Program-made: the position numbers and the translations under genes
Notes under the pieces: generated by a model
Database searches by the model: none
Seen by the model: the letters and a program-made list of their open reading frames with translations, nothing else
What the model was told of the DNA's origin: nothing
In this document: in pieces, positions 1 to 7,905 of the stretch
How the letters are laid out: every line of letters begins with the position of its first letter
Numbering within the stretch: the stretch's first letter is position 1
Origin: an uncultured Clostridia bacterium
Lineage (GTDB): Bacteria; Bacillota; Clostridia; Christensenellales; Borkfalkiaceae
Length of the DNA stretch: 48,873 nucleotides
Reading direction: 5' to 3'
NCBI GenBank assembly: GCA_944367565.1
Contig: CALVWR010000014.1
Coordinates: 1 to 48,873 of the forward strand

Positions 1-38
1 AGTTCTTTTTCAAGACTCATCGGTTAACCTCTTTTCAA

Positions 39-66
39 CCACGCGACTATCGCGTGGTTTTTCTTT
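39..66 (+). terminator. Rho-independent terminator at the left edge
   Basis: A 7-bp perfect stem (CCACGCG/CGCGTGG, 5-nt loop) is followed by a T-rich run, the form of an intrinsic terminator for a plus-strand gene. Bases 1-27 can be read in frame as an eight-codon tail ending in TAA, which could be the 3' end of that gene, but too little is present to identify it. Confidence 0.75.
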
Positions 67-71
67 ATATC

Positions 72-104
72 AAAAAAACGGCGGCATTCAATGTGATGCC
101 GCCG
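72..104 (-). terminator. Rho-independent terminator after the NahK-like kinase
   Basis: Read on the minus strand this is a 9-bp perfect GC-rich stem (CGGCGGCAT/ATGCCGCCG) with an 8-nt loop and a run of seven T. It begins nine bases after the stop of the kinase gene and closes the 2437-to-113 transcription unit. Confidence 0.85.
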
Positions 105-112
105 CTGAATTT

Positions 113-1210
113 TCAGTATTTTTCTACAATTTTGCACATCTGATCGTAACACTTTTCCATGTCTTCTATCAGCTTGAACTGCGTTCTGCATCGATCCAGA
201 TTCTGCCCGGCACGGTGCGTTCTGAAATATACGTCGCCGTCAAGATAATCCGCTAAAAACCGCATTCCGCATTCGTAAGTCATCAGAATCGCGCCGAAAG
301 CGAGGTTCTTCTTTTCCACTTCCGTCACGCTTTTCTCCAACGCGCCGAGATAGCCTTGAACATATACTTCAAATAATTCCAAGGAGAAATTCACTTTGCG
401 CAGATCGGGCTCATCCTCCGCCGCAGGATTGCATCCGAAACGGATACTGTCGCCGAAATCATAACAGATACTGCCAGGCATGATGGTGTCCAGATCGATA
501 ACTGCAACATATTTGCCGGTGTGCGCATCCAGCATGACATTATTGAGTTTCGTGTCGTTATGCGTGACTTTCGTCGGCATTTCCCCGCTTGCAAGCAGAT
601 CCACGATCCGGCTGCAATATTCTTTTCTCTTCAACACGAAATCAATTTCTTTCTGCACATCCTTTGCACGCCCGAACCGATCCGCATTCAAAGAATTTTC
701 AAAATCCGAAAAACGCTTTACCGTATTGTGAAAGTTCGGAAGCACCTCATAAAGTTGTTTCGCATCGAACTGGGCAAGCAGATTCGCAAAATCCCCGAAC
801 GCCACCGCACTCTGATAAAAATGCTCCGGCTTTTCCACTACCTGATACGCGATCGCATCGGTTATATATTTGTAAATCCTGAAACATCCGCCGCTTTCCG
901 CATCCCTGATATACGCCGCCCCCGTCTTTGTATAGACAAGCGTAAGGCTTTCCCTGTCGGGATCGCCGCCGCGTTCCGCTATCTTTTTGCGGCTGAATTC
1001 CGTTACAAGCCGAATATTGTTCATCAGCTTGTCCACGTCCCGGAACAGATTCGTGTTGATCTTCTGTACGATATAATTTACTTCTTTTCCGCTTTCGTTC
1101 ACCGTTGCAAGATACGTTTCGTTGATATGCCCCTCGCCGTACCGCTCACAACGGATCAATTCTCCGTCAATTGCAAATGCCCCTACAATTTTTTTGAAAT
1201 CATATTCCAT
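113..1210 (-). CDS. NahK-like sugar kinase (aminoglycoside phosphotransferase fold)
   Basis: This 365-residue protein is a phosphotransferase of the APH/choline-kinase fold, closest in pattern to N-acetylhexosamine 1-kinase (NahK). The C-terminal half holds the catalytic loop THNDTKLNNVML (Brenner-type HND, about residues 220-231), followed by VIDLDTIMPG with the metal-binding Asp, then YDFGDSIR, all typical of NahK-like proteins. NahK phosphorylates free GlcNAc/GalNAc at C1; whether this one prefers those sugars cannot be read from sequence. GGAAAGGTG precedes the ATG. It lies 45 bp downstream of the repeat-tailed membrane protein on the same strand, with no convincing promoter between them, so the two are probably co-transcribed. 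Alternative: another small-molecule kinase of the same fold. Confidence 0.8.
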   Translation of the reverse strand: MEYDFKKIVGAFAIDGELIRCERYGEGHINETYLATVNESGKEVNYIVQKINTNLFRDVDKLMNNIRLVTEFSRKKIAERGGDPDRESLTLVYTKTGAAYIRDAESGGCFRIYKYITDAIAYQVVEKPEHFYQSAVAFGDFANLLAQFDAKQLYEVLPNFHNTVKRFSDFENSLNADRFGRAKDVQKEIDFVLKRKEYCSRIVDLLASGEMPTKVTHNDTKLNNVMLDAHTGKYVAVIDLDTIMPGSICYDFGDSIRFGCNPAAEDEPDLRKVNFSLELFEVYVQGYLGALEKSVTEVEKKNLAFGAILMTYECGMRFLADYLDGDVYFRTHRAGQNLDRCRTQFKLIEDMEKCYDQMCKIVEKY

Positions 1211-1255
1211 TTTTTACACCTTTCCGTTTTTATTCCGTCAATCTTTTTTTCTTTT

Positions 1256-2437
1256 CTAATATTTTACCGCTACTTCCGTTTCAACATGCTCTTCCGCGCC
1301 TTCTTCAACCGGCTCCGTTTTCGGCGCTTCCGTTTCAACGCGCTCTTCCGCGCCTTCTTCAACCGGCTCCGTTTTCGGCGCTTCCGTTTCAACGTGCTCT
1401 TCTGCGCCTTCTTCAACCGGCTCCGTTTTCGGCGCTTCCGTTTCAACGCGCTTTTCCGCGCCTTCTTCAACCGGCTCCGTTTTCGGCGCTTCCGTTTCAA
1501 CGTGCTCTTCCGCGCCTTCTTCAACCGGCTCCGTTTTCGGCGCTTCCGTTTCAACGCGCTCTTCCGCGTCTTCTTCGGACGGCTCCGCCGCCGCGGCAAA
1601 TTCTTCAAACGCCCCGATCTTCGTATCGGCACCGCAATCCGTCAGCTTCTCCGCGCCGGATACCGTTTTCCCCTGTTCCTGTTCAATCGCATTTCCTTCC
1701 GCCCGTAAGAATTCTTCTTCCGTAAAAAGCGCGGCAAAAAATTCGGCACGCTTCCACTTTAACTGCGCCTCGTTGATTTTTTCTTTGGTGATGATTCTTC
1801 CGAAATACGCTTTTCTGATCCGATCGTTCAGAGAAATTTTTTCACCGTTTTCCTTTTTTGCCGAGATCCTTTGGCAGAAAATAAATTTCTCCTTCATCCC
1901 GTCAAACCGCTTTTTCGCGCATTTTGCGGCTTTCACTCTCCCGATATATTTTCTGTATTCGGTTTTCAATGCCATTTCCAAACGGGGGACGCGCTGTTCA
2001 AAGCAATTCCCCGCATGATCGATGAGGTAAATTTTGACGGACTTTACCGAAGTTCCGTGCAGCTGAGAAAAAATCAATCGCTGCAGTTCTTTCGATTGCA
2101 AATTGAATTTAACCGTTACCCTCGATTGCATCGCGTTGCCTTCGCCGCACTCAAAGGCGCGTTTAAATTTCTCGGTCAGATCAAAATACTTTATGCCGCA
2201 CCTGATTCCGAACGTATTCACACAGACATCGTTCAGCGAGCGATTACTCACCACCACCGCATAGCCGCGCTCTCCGCTTTCCTCGTTTACTTCCTCGTAT
2301 GCTAAAAATGAAAATCGGTTCGACGCGATCTTTTTCAACAACCGGAACTGTCCCGCAATCATGATGGCGGCAAGCGCGCTTAAAAGAATGAATCCCGCGA
2401 GCAGGATAATGCCCGTATAACCGTTTAACGCTTCCAT
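1256..2437 (-). CDS. Membrane-anchored protein with acidic 18-residue repeats
   Basis: A 393-residue protein of unknown function. The ATG at 2437 is preferred over the longer reading from 2575 because GGAGAGG sits just upstream and a consensus promoter lies at 2468-2496, inside the extension. It starts with one hydrophobic segment (about residues 6-26), continues as a mostly alpha/beta-looking domain of about 220 residues with many basic residues, and ends in a low-complexity tail of about six 18-residue repeats around the core PKTEPVEEGAEEHVETEA, ending in VAVKY. The tail is strongly acidic. No catalytic motif is recognised. The product is probably membrane-tethered with the tail free as a spacer. 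The function of the globular part is open. Confidence 0.75.
   Translation of the reverse strand: MEALNGYTGIILLAGFILLSALAAIMIAGQFRLLKKIASNRFSFLAYEEVNEESGERGYAVVVSNRSLNDVCVNTFGIRCGIKYFDLTEKFKRAFECGEGNAMQSRVTVKFNLQSKELQRLIFSQLHGTSVKSVKIYLIDHAGNCFEQRVPRLEMALKTEYRKYIGRVKAAKCAKKRFDGMKEKFIFCQRISAKKENGEKISLNDRIRKAYFGRIITKEKINEAQLKWKRAEFFAALFTEEEFLRAEGNAIEQEQGKTVSGAEKLTDCGADTKIGAFEEFAAAAEPSEEDAEERVETEAPKTEPVEEGAEEHVETEAPKTEPVEEGAEKRVETEAPKTEPVEEGAEEHVETEAPKTEPVEEGAEERVETEAPKTEPVEEGAEEHVETEVAVKY
1273..1596. repeat. Six tandem 54-bp repeats in the coding tail
   Basis: Units begin at 1273, 1327, 1381, 1435, 1489 and 1543; the last is degenerate. The period of 54 bp encodes 18 residues, so all frames stay open across the array. 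Successive units alternate His and Arg at one position (codons CAC-type versus CGC-type), implying expansion as a 108-bp double unit. Confidence 0.95.
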
Positions 2438-2467
2438 TTCATCCTCTCCGCAAAAAACTGCATTTTT

Positions 2468-2496
2468 ATTATATCTTTTTTTCAATGCTTTGTCAA
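2468..2496 (-). promoter_or_regulatory. Sigma-A promoter for the repeat-tailed protein gene
   Basis: On the minus strand TTGACA, a 17-nt spacer and TATAAT are a perfect consensus match. The -10 ends about 30 bp before the GGAGAGG site and the ATG at 2437. Confidence 0.85.
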
Positions 2497-2527
2497 CCTT
2501 GATCGTAAGATAAGTACGAGCTGTCGG

Positions 2528-2556
2528 GTATATCGCGGGAAATTTCGGCATACATT
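2528..2556 (+). promoter_or_regulatory. Sigma-E-like promoter for sigK
   Basis: GTATATC, a 14-nt spacer and CATACATT resemble the mother-cell sigma-E consensus (ATATT-type -35, CATACAxT -10). Sigma-E is the known driver of sigK transcription in Bacillus, so site and gene fit each other. Assignment is by pattern only. Confidence 0.55.
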
Positions 2557-2594
2557 GAAGCAAGTGGCGGTTCATCCGCCGAGGCGGTATTGCA

Positions 2595-3293
2595 ATGTTC
2601 TGGGATGCGATTTTATATATTATCGGAAAAATTGTCTTTTTTACCGGCGCGATCGGAGAGAAAAACTCCTTTCCAAAGCCGCTTTCGCCGGAGGAAGAAC
2701 AAAACTACCTTCATCTTGCCAGAAACGGAGACGCGGCGGCGAAAGAAAAACTGATCCGGCACAATCTTCGCCTCGTCGTTCATATTGCCAAAAAATATTC
2801 GGGCACGCTGGAAAACGACGATCTGATTTCCGTAGGAAGTATCGGACTGATCAAAGCCGTGAATACCTTTGAACCGGAAAAAGGCTCTCATCTCGCAACA
2901 TATACGGCGCGTTGCATCGAAAACGAAATTCTCATGCTTCTGCGTGCCAATAAGAAATACAAAAACGACGTATCTCTCAGCGACGCCGTCGGCACCGACA
3001 AGGAAGGCAACGAGCTGAACTTAATCGACCTTCTTTTTGAAAGCGAGGACGGCGTATTTTCCGCGGCGGAACGAAAAATCGAAAACGAACGACTGCTGAA
3101 AACCCTTTCGCGCATTCTGACCAAGCGGGAATATACCGTGATTTGTCTGCGTTACGGACTCAAAGGCGGACGCTGTTATGCGCAACGGGAAGTGGCGTGT
3201 TTTTTGAAGATATCGCGTTCCTATATTTCCCGCATCGAGAAAAAAGCCATTGAAAAGCTGCGCACGCGACTCAAAAAAGAAGATTTTTTCTGA
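2595..3293 (+). CDS. sigK: RNA polymerase sporulation sigma factor SigK (pro-form)
   Basis: A 232-residue sigma-70 family factor. Residues 1-30 form a hydrophobic pro-sequence like that of pro-sigma-K, followed by region 2 (HNLRLVVHIAKKY, DLISVGSIGLIKAV, TYTARCIENEILM) and region 4 with the helix-turn-helix ending SRSYISRIEKKA. SigK drives late mother-cell genes (coat, cortex, lysis); in Bacillus the pro-sequence is removed by SpoIVFB. The gene is continuous, so there is no skin-type intervening element. GAGG lies about 11 nt before the ATG. The segment before it contains GGCGG-TTCAT-CCGCC followed by a second GGCGG, which could pair alternatively around the ribosome site. Confidence 0.92.
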   Translation: MFWDAILYIIGKIVFFTGAIGEKNSFPKPLSPEEEQNYLHLARNGDAAAKEKLIRHNLRLVVHIAKKYSGTLENDDLISVGSIGLIKAVNTFEPEKGSHLATYTARCIENEILMLLRANKKYKNDVSLSDAVGTDKEGNELNLIDLLFESEDGVFSAAERKIENERLLKTLSRILTKREYTVICLRYGLKGGRCYAQREVACFLKISRSYISRIEKKAIEKLRTRLKKEDFF

Positions 3294-3306
3294 TCGTTTT
3301 TTCAAT

Positions 3307-3340
3307 AAAAAAAGACAGGCAATACAGCCTGTCTTTTTTT
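3307..3340. terminator. Bidirectional terminator between sigK and the permease
   Basis: A stem GACAGGC/GCCTGTC extended by A7/T7 tracts serves both the plus-strand sigK (stop 3293) and the minus-strand permease (stop 3351), which converge here. Confidence 0.9.
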
Positions 3341-3350
3341 GTTTTTCCGC

Positions 3351-4985
3351 TCAGTGCGTCAGGAAGAACATCACTGCGAAGAACAATCCGATAACCGCCG
3401 TAACGATGTCGGTATAAGAACGTTCGCAAACGACTTCTTCCGTGCCGTCTTCTTTCGTAACCGTTTTTTCCGTTTTGCAGAACTTACCGGTGAAGATCTG
3501 GATCAGGACATAAGAGATGAGTCCGAGACCGATTCCGTAAGAAATGCTGTAGGTAAATACCATCATGCCGATGGTGATGAACGCCGGGAACGCCACCGTG
3601 ATGTTGAGCCAATCGATCTTGCTGACCGAGTTCATCATCAGAACGCCGACGTAGATCAGCGCGGCCGCCGTAGCATATGTGGGAATCAGCTGCGCGATGG
3701 GCGAAAGGAACATCGCCACGATGAAGCACAGCGCAACCATCAGGGAAACAAGTCCCGTTCTGCCGCCTTCTCCGATACCCGAAGAAGATTCCACGAACGT
3801 GGTGACGGTGGACGTACCGCAGATCGCGCCTACGCAGGTCGCGATAGCGTCTGCCAGCATCGCCTTGTCCATGTTGGGAACGTTACCGTTTTCATCGAGC
3901 ATGTTGCCGCGCGCGCATGCCCCGAAGAGCGTGCCGAGCGTATCGAACATATCGACCATGCAGAATGCAAGCGACGTGGTGATGAGCAACAGAACGAGCG
4001 AACCGATGGAGTTGCCTTCCATGCCGAGATAGGTGGAGAAATCAAACCCTTCGGTGAATACTTTGAACACCGATTCGTTGCCGAAATCCTTGAACGCCTG
4101 CAACGGATTCCAATTGAGGATGCTCGCGGTATAGGTTTCGACATAGTCCACGCCGTTTGCAGCCGTCGTGCTGACCATCGAATAGCCGAGGAAATAGTTT
4201 CCGCTGCCTTCGCCCGCCACTGCGGAAACGAAAGACCTGCTGGCTTCGTCCCACGTATAAGTGATCGTGTAACCCGCCGCGTTATAGAAGCCGCTGACGG
4301 TGAGACCCAACAGATAATAAAGAGCCGCGCCGCCGAGCATCGCCCACAAAATCGCGCCCTTCACGTTTTTCTTGGACATGACGACCGTCGCAATCAGCGT
4401 TGCGAACGTCACCAGAATGGGCATCACGCTTCCCCACGTTGCCGTGCCGAGGAAGTTCAAGGACGCCAGCGCAACCTTCGTGGAATCGTTCAGCACCACG
4501 ATGCCGGCATTCTGTAAGCCGACGAAAGCGATGAAAAGACCGATACCCGCGGGAATTGCAATCTTGACGCAATCGGGAATCGCGTTGAAGATCGCCCTTC
4601 TCAGCCCCGTTACCGTAAGCAGAACGAATGCGACGCCGTCGATCAGAACGAACACAAGCGCATTGGCATACGTTACGCCGTTCTCCTGCATGAATCCGCA
4701 AACCGTATAGACGAAGAATGCGTTCAATCCCATACCCGACGCCTGCGCAAGCGGCAGTTTCGCCATCAGTCCGATCAGCACCGTTCCGATGACCGCCGAG
4801 ATCGCCGTCGCGATGTAAACCGCGCCGTACGATACGCCGAGATCGGCAAACATTCCGGCGTTGACCATCAGGATATAAACCATCGTCATAAAGGTAACGA
4901 GACCCGCGACGATTTCCGTCCTTACGGTGGTGCCGTTCTCCGTCAGTTTAAATTTCTTGTCGAGAAATCCACCAAACTTAGACAT
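3351..4985 (-). CDS. NCS2-type purine permease (AzgA/PbuG-like)
   Basis: A 544-residue polytopic membrane protein of the nucleobase:cation symporter-2 AzgA/PbuG group, importing guanine/hypoxanthine or related purines. The N-terminus TVRTEIVAGLVTFMTMVYIL is the family signature, and VDMFDTLGTLFGACARGNM with the later GTSTVTTFVESSSGIGEGGRTG is the conserved substrate/ion-binding region. A hydrophilic stretch of about 70 residues (roughly 220-290) between membrane segments is longer than usual. GGAGG sits 5 nt before the ATG. The predicted promoter is 170 nt upstream, giving a long leader with two hairpins. I searched that leader for guanine, PRPP and preQ1 riboswitch cores and did not recognise one. 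Confidence 0.9.
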   Translation of the reverse strand: MSKFGGFLDKKFKLTENGTTVRTEIVAGLVTFMTMVYILMVNAGMFADLGVSYGAVYIATAISAVIGTVLIGLMAKLPLAQASGMGLNAFFVYTVCGFMQENGVTYANALVFVLIDGVAFVLLTVTGLRRAIFNAIPDCVKIAIPAGIGLFIAFVGLQNAGIVVLNDSTKVALASLNFLGTATWGSVMPILVTFATLIATVVMSKKNVKGAILWAMLGGAALYYLLGLTVSGFYNAAGYTITYTWDEASRSFVSAVAGEGSGNYFLGYSMVSTTAANGVDYVETYTASILNWNPLQAFKDFGNESVFKVFTEGFDFSTYLGMEGNSIGSLVLLLITTSLAFCMVDMFDTLGTLFGACARGNMLDENGNVPNMDKAMLADAIATCVGAICGTSTVTTFVESSSGIGEGGRTGLVSLMVALCFIVAMFLSPIAQLIPTYATAAALIYVGVLMMNSVSKIDWLNITVAFPAFITIGMMVFTYSISYGIGLGLISYVLIQIFTGKFCKTEKTVTKEDGTEEVVCERSYTDIVTAVIGLFFAVMFFLTH

Positions 4986-5044
4986 ATAAACCTCCGATTT
5001 TCCGCTAAATCAGCCGTCGAAACGCGTTCTCTTCCATAAACGGG

Positions 5045-5082
5045 TTTTGCGGATTAAAATCCGCAAAAAGGGCGCGCCCTTT
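5045..5082 (-). repeat. Palindrome-plus-hairpin intergenic element, copy 1
   Basis: In minus-strand order there is a perfect 16-bp palindrome (AAAGGGCGCGCCCTTT, 5082-5067) overlapping a second inverted repeat whose 11-bp arms (5068-5058 and 5055-5045) flank two bases. The palindrome's CCC is followed by five T, so it may terminate or attenuate. The same arrangement occurs at 10575-10612. It lies in the leader of the purine permease. Confidence 0.7.
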
Positions 5083-5162
5083 GAAAACGGCTTGTCCCTT
5101 CAGACCTATAAAAAGAGAAACCGCGATTTCTGCCTCGGCAAATTTCGCGTTCTTATATCATC

Positions 5163-5191
5163 AGTTTATCATACTTTTTCGTTACATTCAA
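5163..5191 (-). promoter_or_regulatory. Probable promoter for the purine permease
   Basis: On the minus strand TTGAAT, a 17-nt spacer and TAAACT. It predicts a start near 5156 and a leader of about 170 nt before the ATG at 4985. Confidence 0.55.
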
Positions 5192-5265
5192 TTTTATTTC
5201 AATGTTTTTCTTCTCTTTCGACAAAATTCCACATTTTTTACAACCCGTTTGTGCATTTTGTACAG

Positions 5266-5553
5266 TCATTTTTCAATTACGACGGGCATTCCCCAAAAAA
5301 TATCCGTATTCTCGTTGAGTGCGGATAATTTTTCCCGGCTCGTGCCGTACCGTGCGGCGATCGAATCGTACGTTTCGCCGATTGCCGCGATATGGATTCG
5401 CTTCGGCGGCTCGGAAATATAGAGAAGCTCCCCTTCCGCCGGTTCTTCACTGAGACGATTTTCGCGTATCACGCGCCACGGGGAAAGCCTGCAACGGCGA
5501 CAGAGTTCAAGCAGACTTTCCCCTTTTTTCACCCTTATGACGAATTGTTCCAT
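5266..5553 (-). CDS. Small double-LysM protein
   Basis: A 95-residue protein made of two LysM motifs: the first from about residue 4 (FVIRVKKGESLLELCRRC), the second from about residue 53 (IHIAAIGETYDSIAARYG). LysM binds N-acetylglucosamine-containing glycans such as peptidoglycan. There is no signal peptide, so it could be an intracellular or spore-coat protein in the manner of SafA-like proteins; that role is inference from the sporulation context. The ATG has no clear Shine-Dalgarno site, but a promoter-like TTGAGG-16-TAAAAT lies about 25 bp upstream. It diverges from the SpoVB-like flippase gene. Confidence 0.75.
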   Translation of the reverse strand: MEQFVIRVKKGESLLELCRRCRLSPWRVIRENRLSEEPAEGELLYISEPPKRIHIAAIGETYDSIAARYGTSREKLSALNENTDIFWGMPVVIEK

Positions 5554-5578
5554 AGTTTAATTTATTTTGCGGCGCGTT

Positions 5579-5606
5579 ATTTTATACCCGTATATTTTCG
5601 CCTCAA
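5579..5606 (-). promoter_or_regulatory. Possible promoter for the LysM gene
   Basis: Minus strand TTGAGG, a 16-nt spacer and TAAAAT, predicting a leader of about 20 nt before the ATG at 5553. Confidence 0.4.
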
Positions 5607-5643
5607 AACGAATAAACTGTATTATCTGAAACGAGGTGATCTT

Positions 5644-7167
5644 ATCAAACGATTATATAAAACGGCGGCAATCGTCACGCTTTTTTCCATAGCGGAAAAA
5701 TTTCTCGGTTTTACATACAGAATTTTTCTTTCCCGGACCATCGGATCGGAAGGCATGGGTCTTTATCAGATCGCTCTTTCGGTTTTCGCGGTACTGTTTA
5801 CGCTTGCCTGTTCGGGGATACCCATCACCGTATCGCGGCTGATGACAAAATACAAAGCGCTCAACCAGCCGAAACGGGAAAAAAGCGTGATCGCGGCGGG
5901 GTTATTGCTTGCCGTGATTTTGAGTCTGCCCCTGCTTCTCTGTTTTCTTCTCGGGCACAGCCGTTTCGGGTTTCTTTTCACCGATGAACGGTGCATGGCG
6001 ATTTTTCTGATCGTTCTGCCCGCCCTGACGTTCAATTGCGTCTATTCCGTAATCCGCGGCATTTTCTGGGGAAACAAGGATTTTTTATCGTACAGCATCA
6101 TCGAACTGCTCGAGGAAATCGTGATGATCTTTCTCGGCGTGATCCTCATCACCGGCGCGACCAGCGTATTCGACGGCGCAAAACGCGCCGCTTATGCGGT
6201 GCTCGGTTCCTATCTTTTTTCCTTTGCCGCGGGAACGCTGGTTTTCTTTCTGCGCGGCGGCCGTTTGGCAAATCCCCGGAAGGAATTCATGCCTCTGCTC
6301 GCGTCCGTCATGCCGATCACCGCCATGCGTACGGCGAATTCCTTTGTCAGTTCTCTCGTATCCATTCTTCTTCCGTTGCGTCTCGTGGCGGCGGGAATGA
6401 CAAATTCCGAAGCCCTCTCCCTTTTCGGCAGCGCGTTCGGTATGGCTATGCCGTTACTTTCCGTTCCGGGAACTTTTCTCGGCTCCTTTATTCTGGTGCT
6501 GATCCCGGAAATTTCCGAAAATTTTTATAAAAACGATTTCAAAACCCTGCAATCTAATTTTGAAAAGGCGATCAAGCTGAGCGTTTTCGTTTCCTGCCTG
6601 TTCATTCCCGTCTACCTTGTTCTGGGAGAAGAGATCGGCGTACTCGTCTACCGCGACGCGCAGAGCGGAAAATATCTCTCTTCCGCCGCCTTTCTGATGC
6701 TGTTCATGGGCGTTTCTTCGCTGACGACCTCCGTCCTCAATTCTCTGGGCATGGAAAAACGCTCCCTTCTCTATTTCCTTGCCGGCGCCGCAGCCATGCT
6801 GCTCTGCATCTGGTTCCTGCCCGCCGTTATGGGCGCCTATGCGCTCATCGCGGGGTTTGCCGCGGTATTTGTCCTCACCTCCGTACTGAATCTTTATCTG
6901 CTCCATAAAAAATGCCGCATAAAACCGAATTATCTGAAATTCGTTTTATACGGCATACTCTTCCTCGTCCCGACTTCCGCAGTGGGATTTCTGCTGGAAA
7001 ATATCTGTATCGGTTATCTCGGAAATCTTCTTTCCTTCCTTCTCATCGGCGGCATTATGACGGCGTTTAACATTCTGCTTTTCGCCGTCTTCGGATTGAT
7101 CGAGCTTCCTTCTTTCCGTCTTCCTTTCCTTAGAAAAAACGCAAAAAAGCATCTTCCGCAAAGGTAA
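5644..7167 (+). CDS. SpoVB/MurJ-like lipid-linked oligosaccharide flippase
   Basis: A polytopic protein of the MOP flippase superfamily, most like stage V sporulation protein B, which acts in cortex peptidoglycan synthesis. The family N-terminus is visible (TAAIVTLFSIAEKFLGFTYR, then GSEGMGLYQIA and GIPITVSRLM), with about 14 hydrophobic segments. The only in-frame ATG upstream is at 5392, deep inside the LysM gene, and would add 84 residues with no family match. The stretch GAGGTGATC at 5633-5641 is complementary to the 16S rRNA tail over nine bases, and an ATC codon at 5644 has the right spacing, so I call AUC initiation at 5644 (507 residues). An alternative is TTG near 5539. Confidence 0.85.
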   Translation: MKRLYKTAAIVTLFSIAEKFLGFTYRIFLSRTIGSEGMGLYQIALSVFAVLFTLACSGIPITVSRLMTKYKALNQPKREKSVIAAGLLLAVILSLPLLLCFLLGHSRFGFLFTDERCMAIFLIVLPALTFNCVYSVIRGIFWGNKDFLSYSIIELLEEIVMIFLGVILITGATSVFDGAKRAAYAVLGSYLFSFAAGTLVFFLRGGRLANPRKEFMPLLASVMPITAMRTANSFVSSLVSILLPLRLVAAGMTNSEALSLFGSAFGMAMPLLSVPGTFLGSFILVLIPEISENFYKNDFKTLQSNFEKAIKLSVFVSCLFIPVYLVLGEEIGVLVYRDAQSGKYLSSAAFLMLFMGVSSLTTSVLNSLGMEKRSLLYFLAGAAAMLLCIWFLPAVMGAYALIAGFAAVFVLTSVLNLYLLHKKCRIKPNYLKFVLYGILFLVPTSAVGFLLENICIGYLGNLLSFLLIGGIMTAFNILLFAVFGLIELPSFRLPFLRKNAKKHLPQR

Positions 7168-7190
7168 TGCCCCCCAGGATCCGAAAGCGT

Positions 7191-7838
7191 TTATTTCAGC
7201 TCCGTTTTCAGCGGTTTTATCGTACCCAGAAGCGGAATCACGATAAACAGCAACGCATAATTGACAAGATTGTTATAAATCTGTCCTTTAAAAATCAGCC
7301 GATATGCAAGATACCCGAAGTACCCCACTTCCGATCCGAACCGCGAAGATACATAGCCGATCACCGCGTCGGAAAACCCCATCGCCTGATTGTAAAAATA
7401 AAATCCCGTACTGTTGATGCCTACCGTACAGACAAAAAACGTTACGACGCAGATGATCGCCAATTTGACGTAAAGCGCACCCTTGAACGACAGGCGTATG
7501 TGCATGACCAGCCCGCCGATCATCGCGATCATCGCGGTGGACAACCCGACCCAGGGCATATACATCATTCCCCACGAATTATACACATACCCTGCAAGGT
7601 CCCCGATATAACAGGCGGCAAATCCGCCGAACGGACCTAAAATGATCCCCGCCACCGCGGAAACCAGGATCGTGACGGAAAACTGAACGTCGAAAAACTT
7701 GAACTCCAAAAACAAATTCGTTACCACCGACAGCGCCGCCACCACCGCGATATAAGCGATTTTCTGGCTCGACGTCTTTGAAAGTAACAGTTCGGAAAAG
7801 AAAAACCTCTTCCATACAGCCGTTTCGGCATTGTGCAT
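7191..7838 (-). CDS. folT: Folate-type ECF transporter S-component
   Basis: A 215-residue membrane protein with six hydrophobic segments, the size and layout of the substrate-binding (S) component of energy-coupling factor vitamin transporters. LVSAVAGIILGPFGGFAACY followed by IGDLAGY is the typical S-component GP-G-D pattern. It would work with a shared ECF ATPase/T module encoded elsewhere. The tetrahydrofolate riboswitch in its leader identifies the likely substrate as folate, hence folT. The GGGAGG ribosome site is 8 nt upstream of the ATG and lies inside a hairpin. It converges on the flippase gene with a 23-bp gap and no obvious terminator. Confidence 0.85.
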   Translation of the reverse strand: MHNAETAVWKRFFFSELLLSKTSSQKIAYIAVVAALSVVTNLFLEFKFFDVQFSVTILVSAVAGIILGPFGGFAACYIGDLAGYVYNSWGMMYMPWVGLSTAMIAMIGGLVMHIRLSFKGALYVKLAIICVVTFFVCTVGINSTGFYFYNQAMGFSDAVIGYVSSRFGSEVGYFGYLAYRLIFKGQIYNNLVNYALLFIVIPLLGTIKPLKTELK

Positions 7839-7845
7839 AAAAAAA

Positions 7846-7871
7846 ACCTCCCGAGAAATTTTTGGAGAGGT
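7846..7871 (-). promoter_or_regulatory. Hairpin sequestering the folT ribosome binding site
   Basis: On the minus strand ACCTC-T-CC pairs with GGGAGGT, and eight T follow directly before the ATG. The 3' arm is the Shine-Dalgarno sequence itself, so the structure could block translation or act as a second terminator. Confidence 0.55.
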
Positions 7872-7874
7872 CCG

Positions 7875-7899
7875 AAAAAAAAGACTGTTTCAAAAACAG
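7875..7899 (-). terminator. Riboswitch-linked terminator in the folT leader
   Basis: CTGTTT-TTG-AAACAG followed by T-C-T8 on the minus strand, starting seven bases after the THF aptamer. It is the likely expression platform. Confidence 0.65.
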
Positions 7900-7905
7900 C
7901 CGTTC

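Noticed and set aside
1273-1596. CRISPR-like array
   Set aside because: The units are directly abutting, in frame within a gene and have no spacers.
521-1708. 395-codon plus-strand open frame
   Set aside because: Antisense to the kinase and the repeat protein; open because the 54-bp repeats keep all frames free of stops. No ribosome site and repeat-derived low complexity.
3339-4517. 392-codon plus-strand open frame
   Set aside because: Antisense to the clearly homologous purine permease; composition is rich in Arg/His/Asp, as shadow frames are.
4986-5165. Purine riboswitch before the permease
   Set aside because: The conserved guanine-aptamer loops could not be found by eye; left as an unassigned leader.
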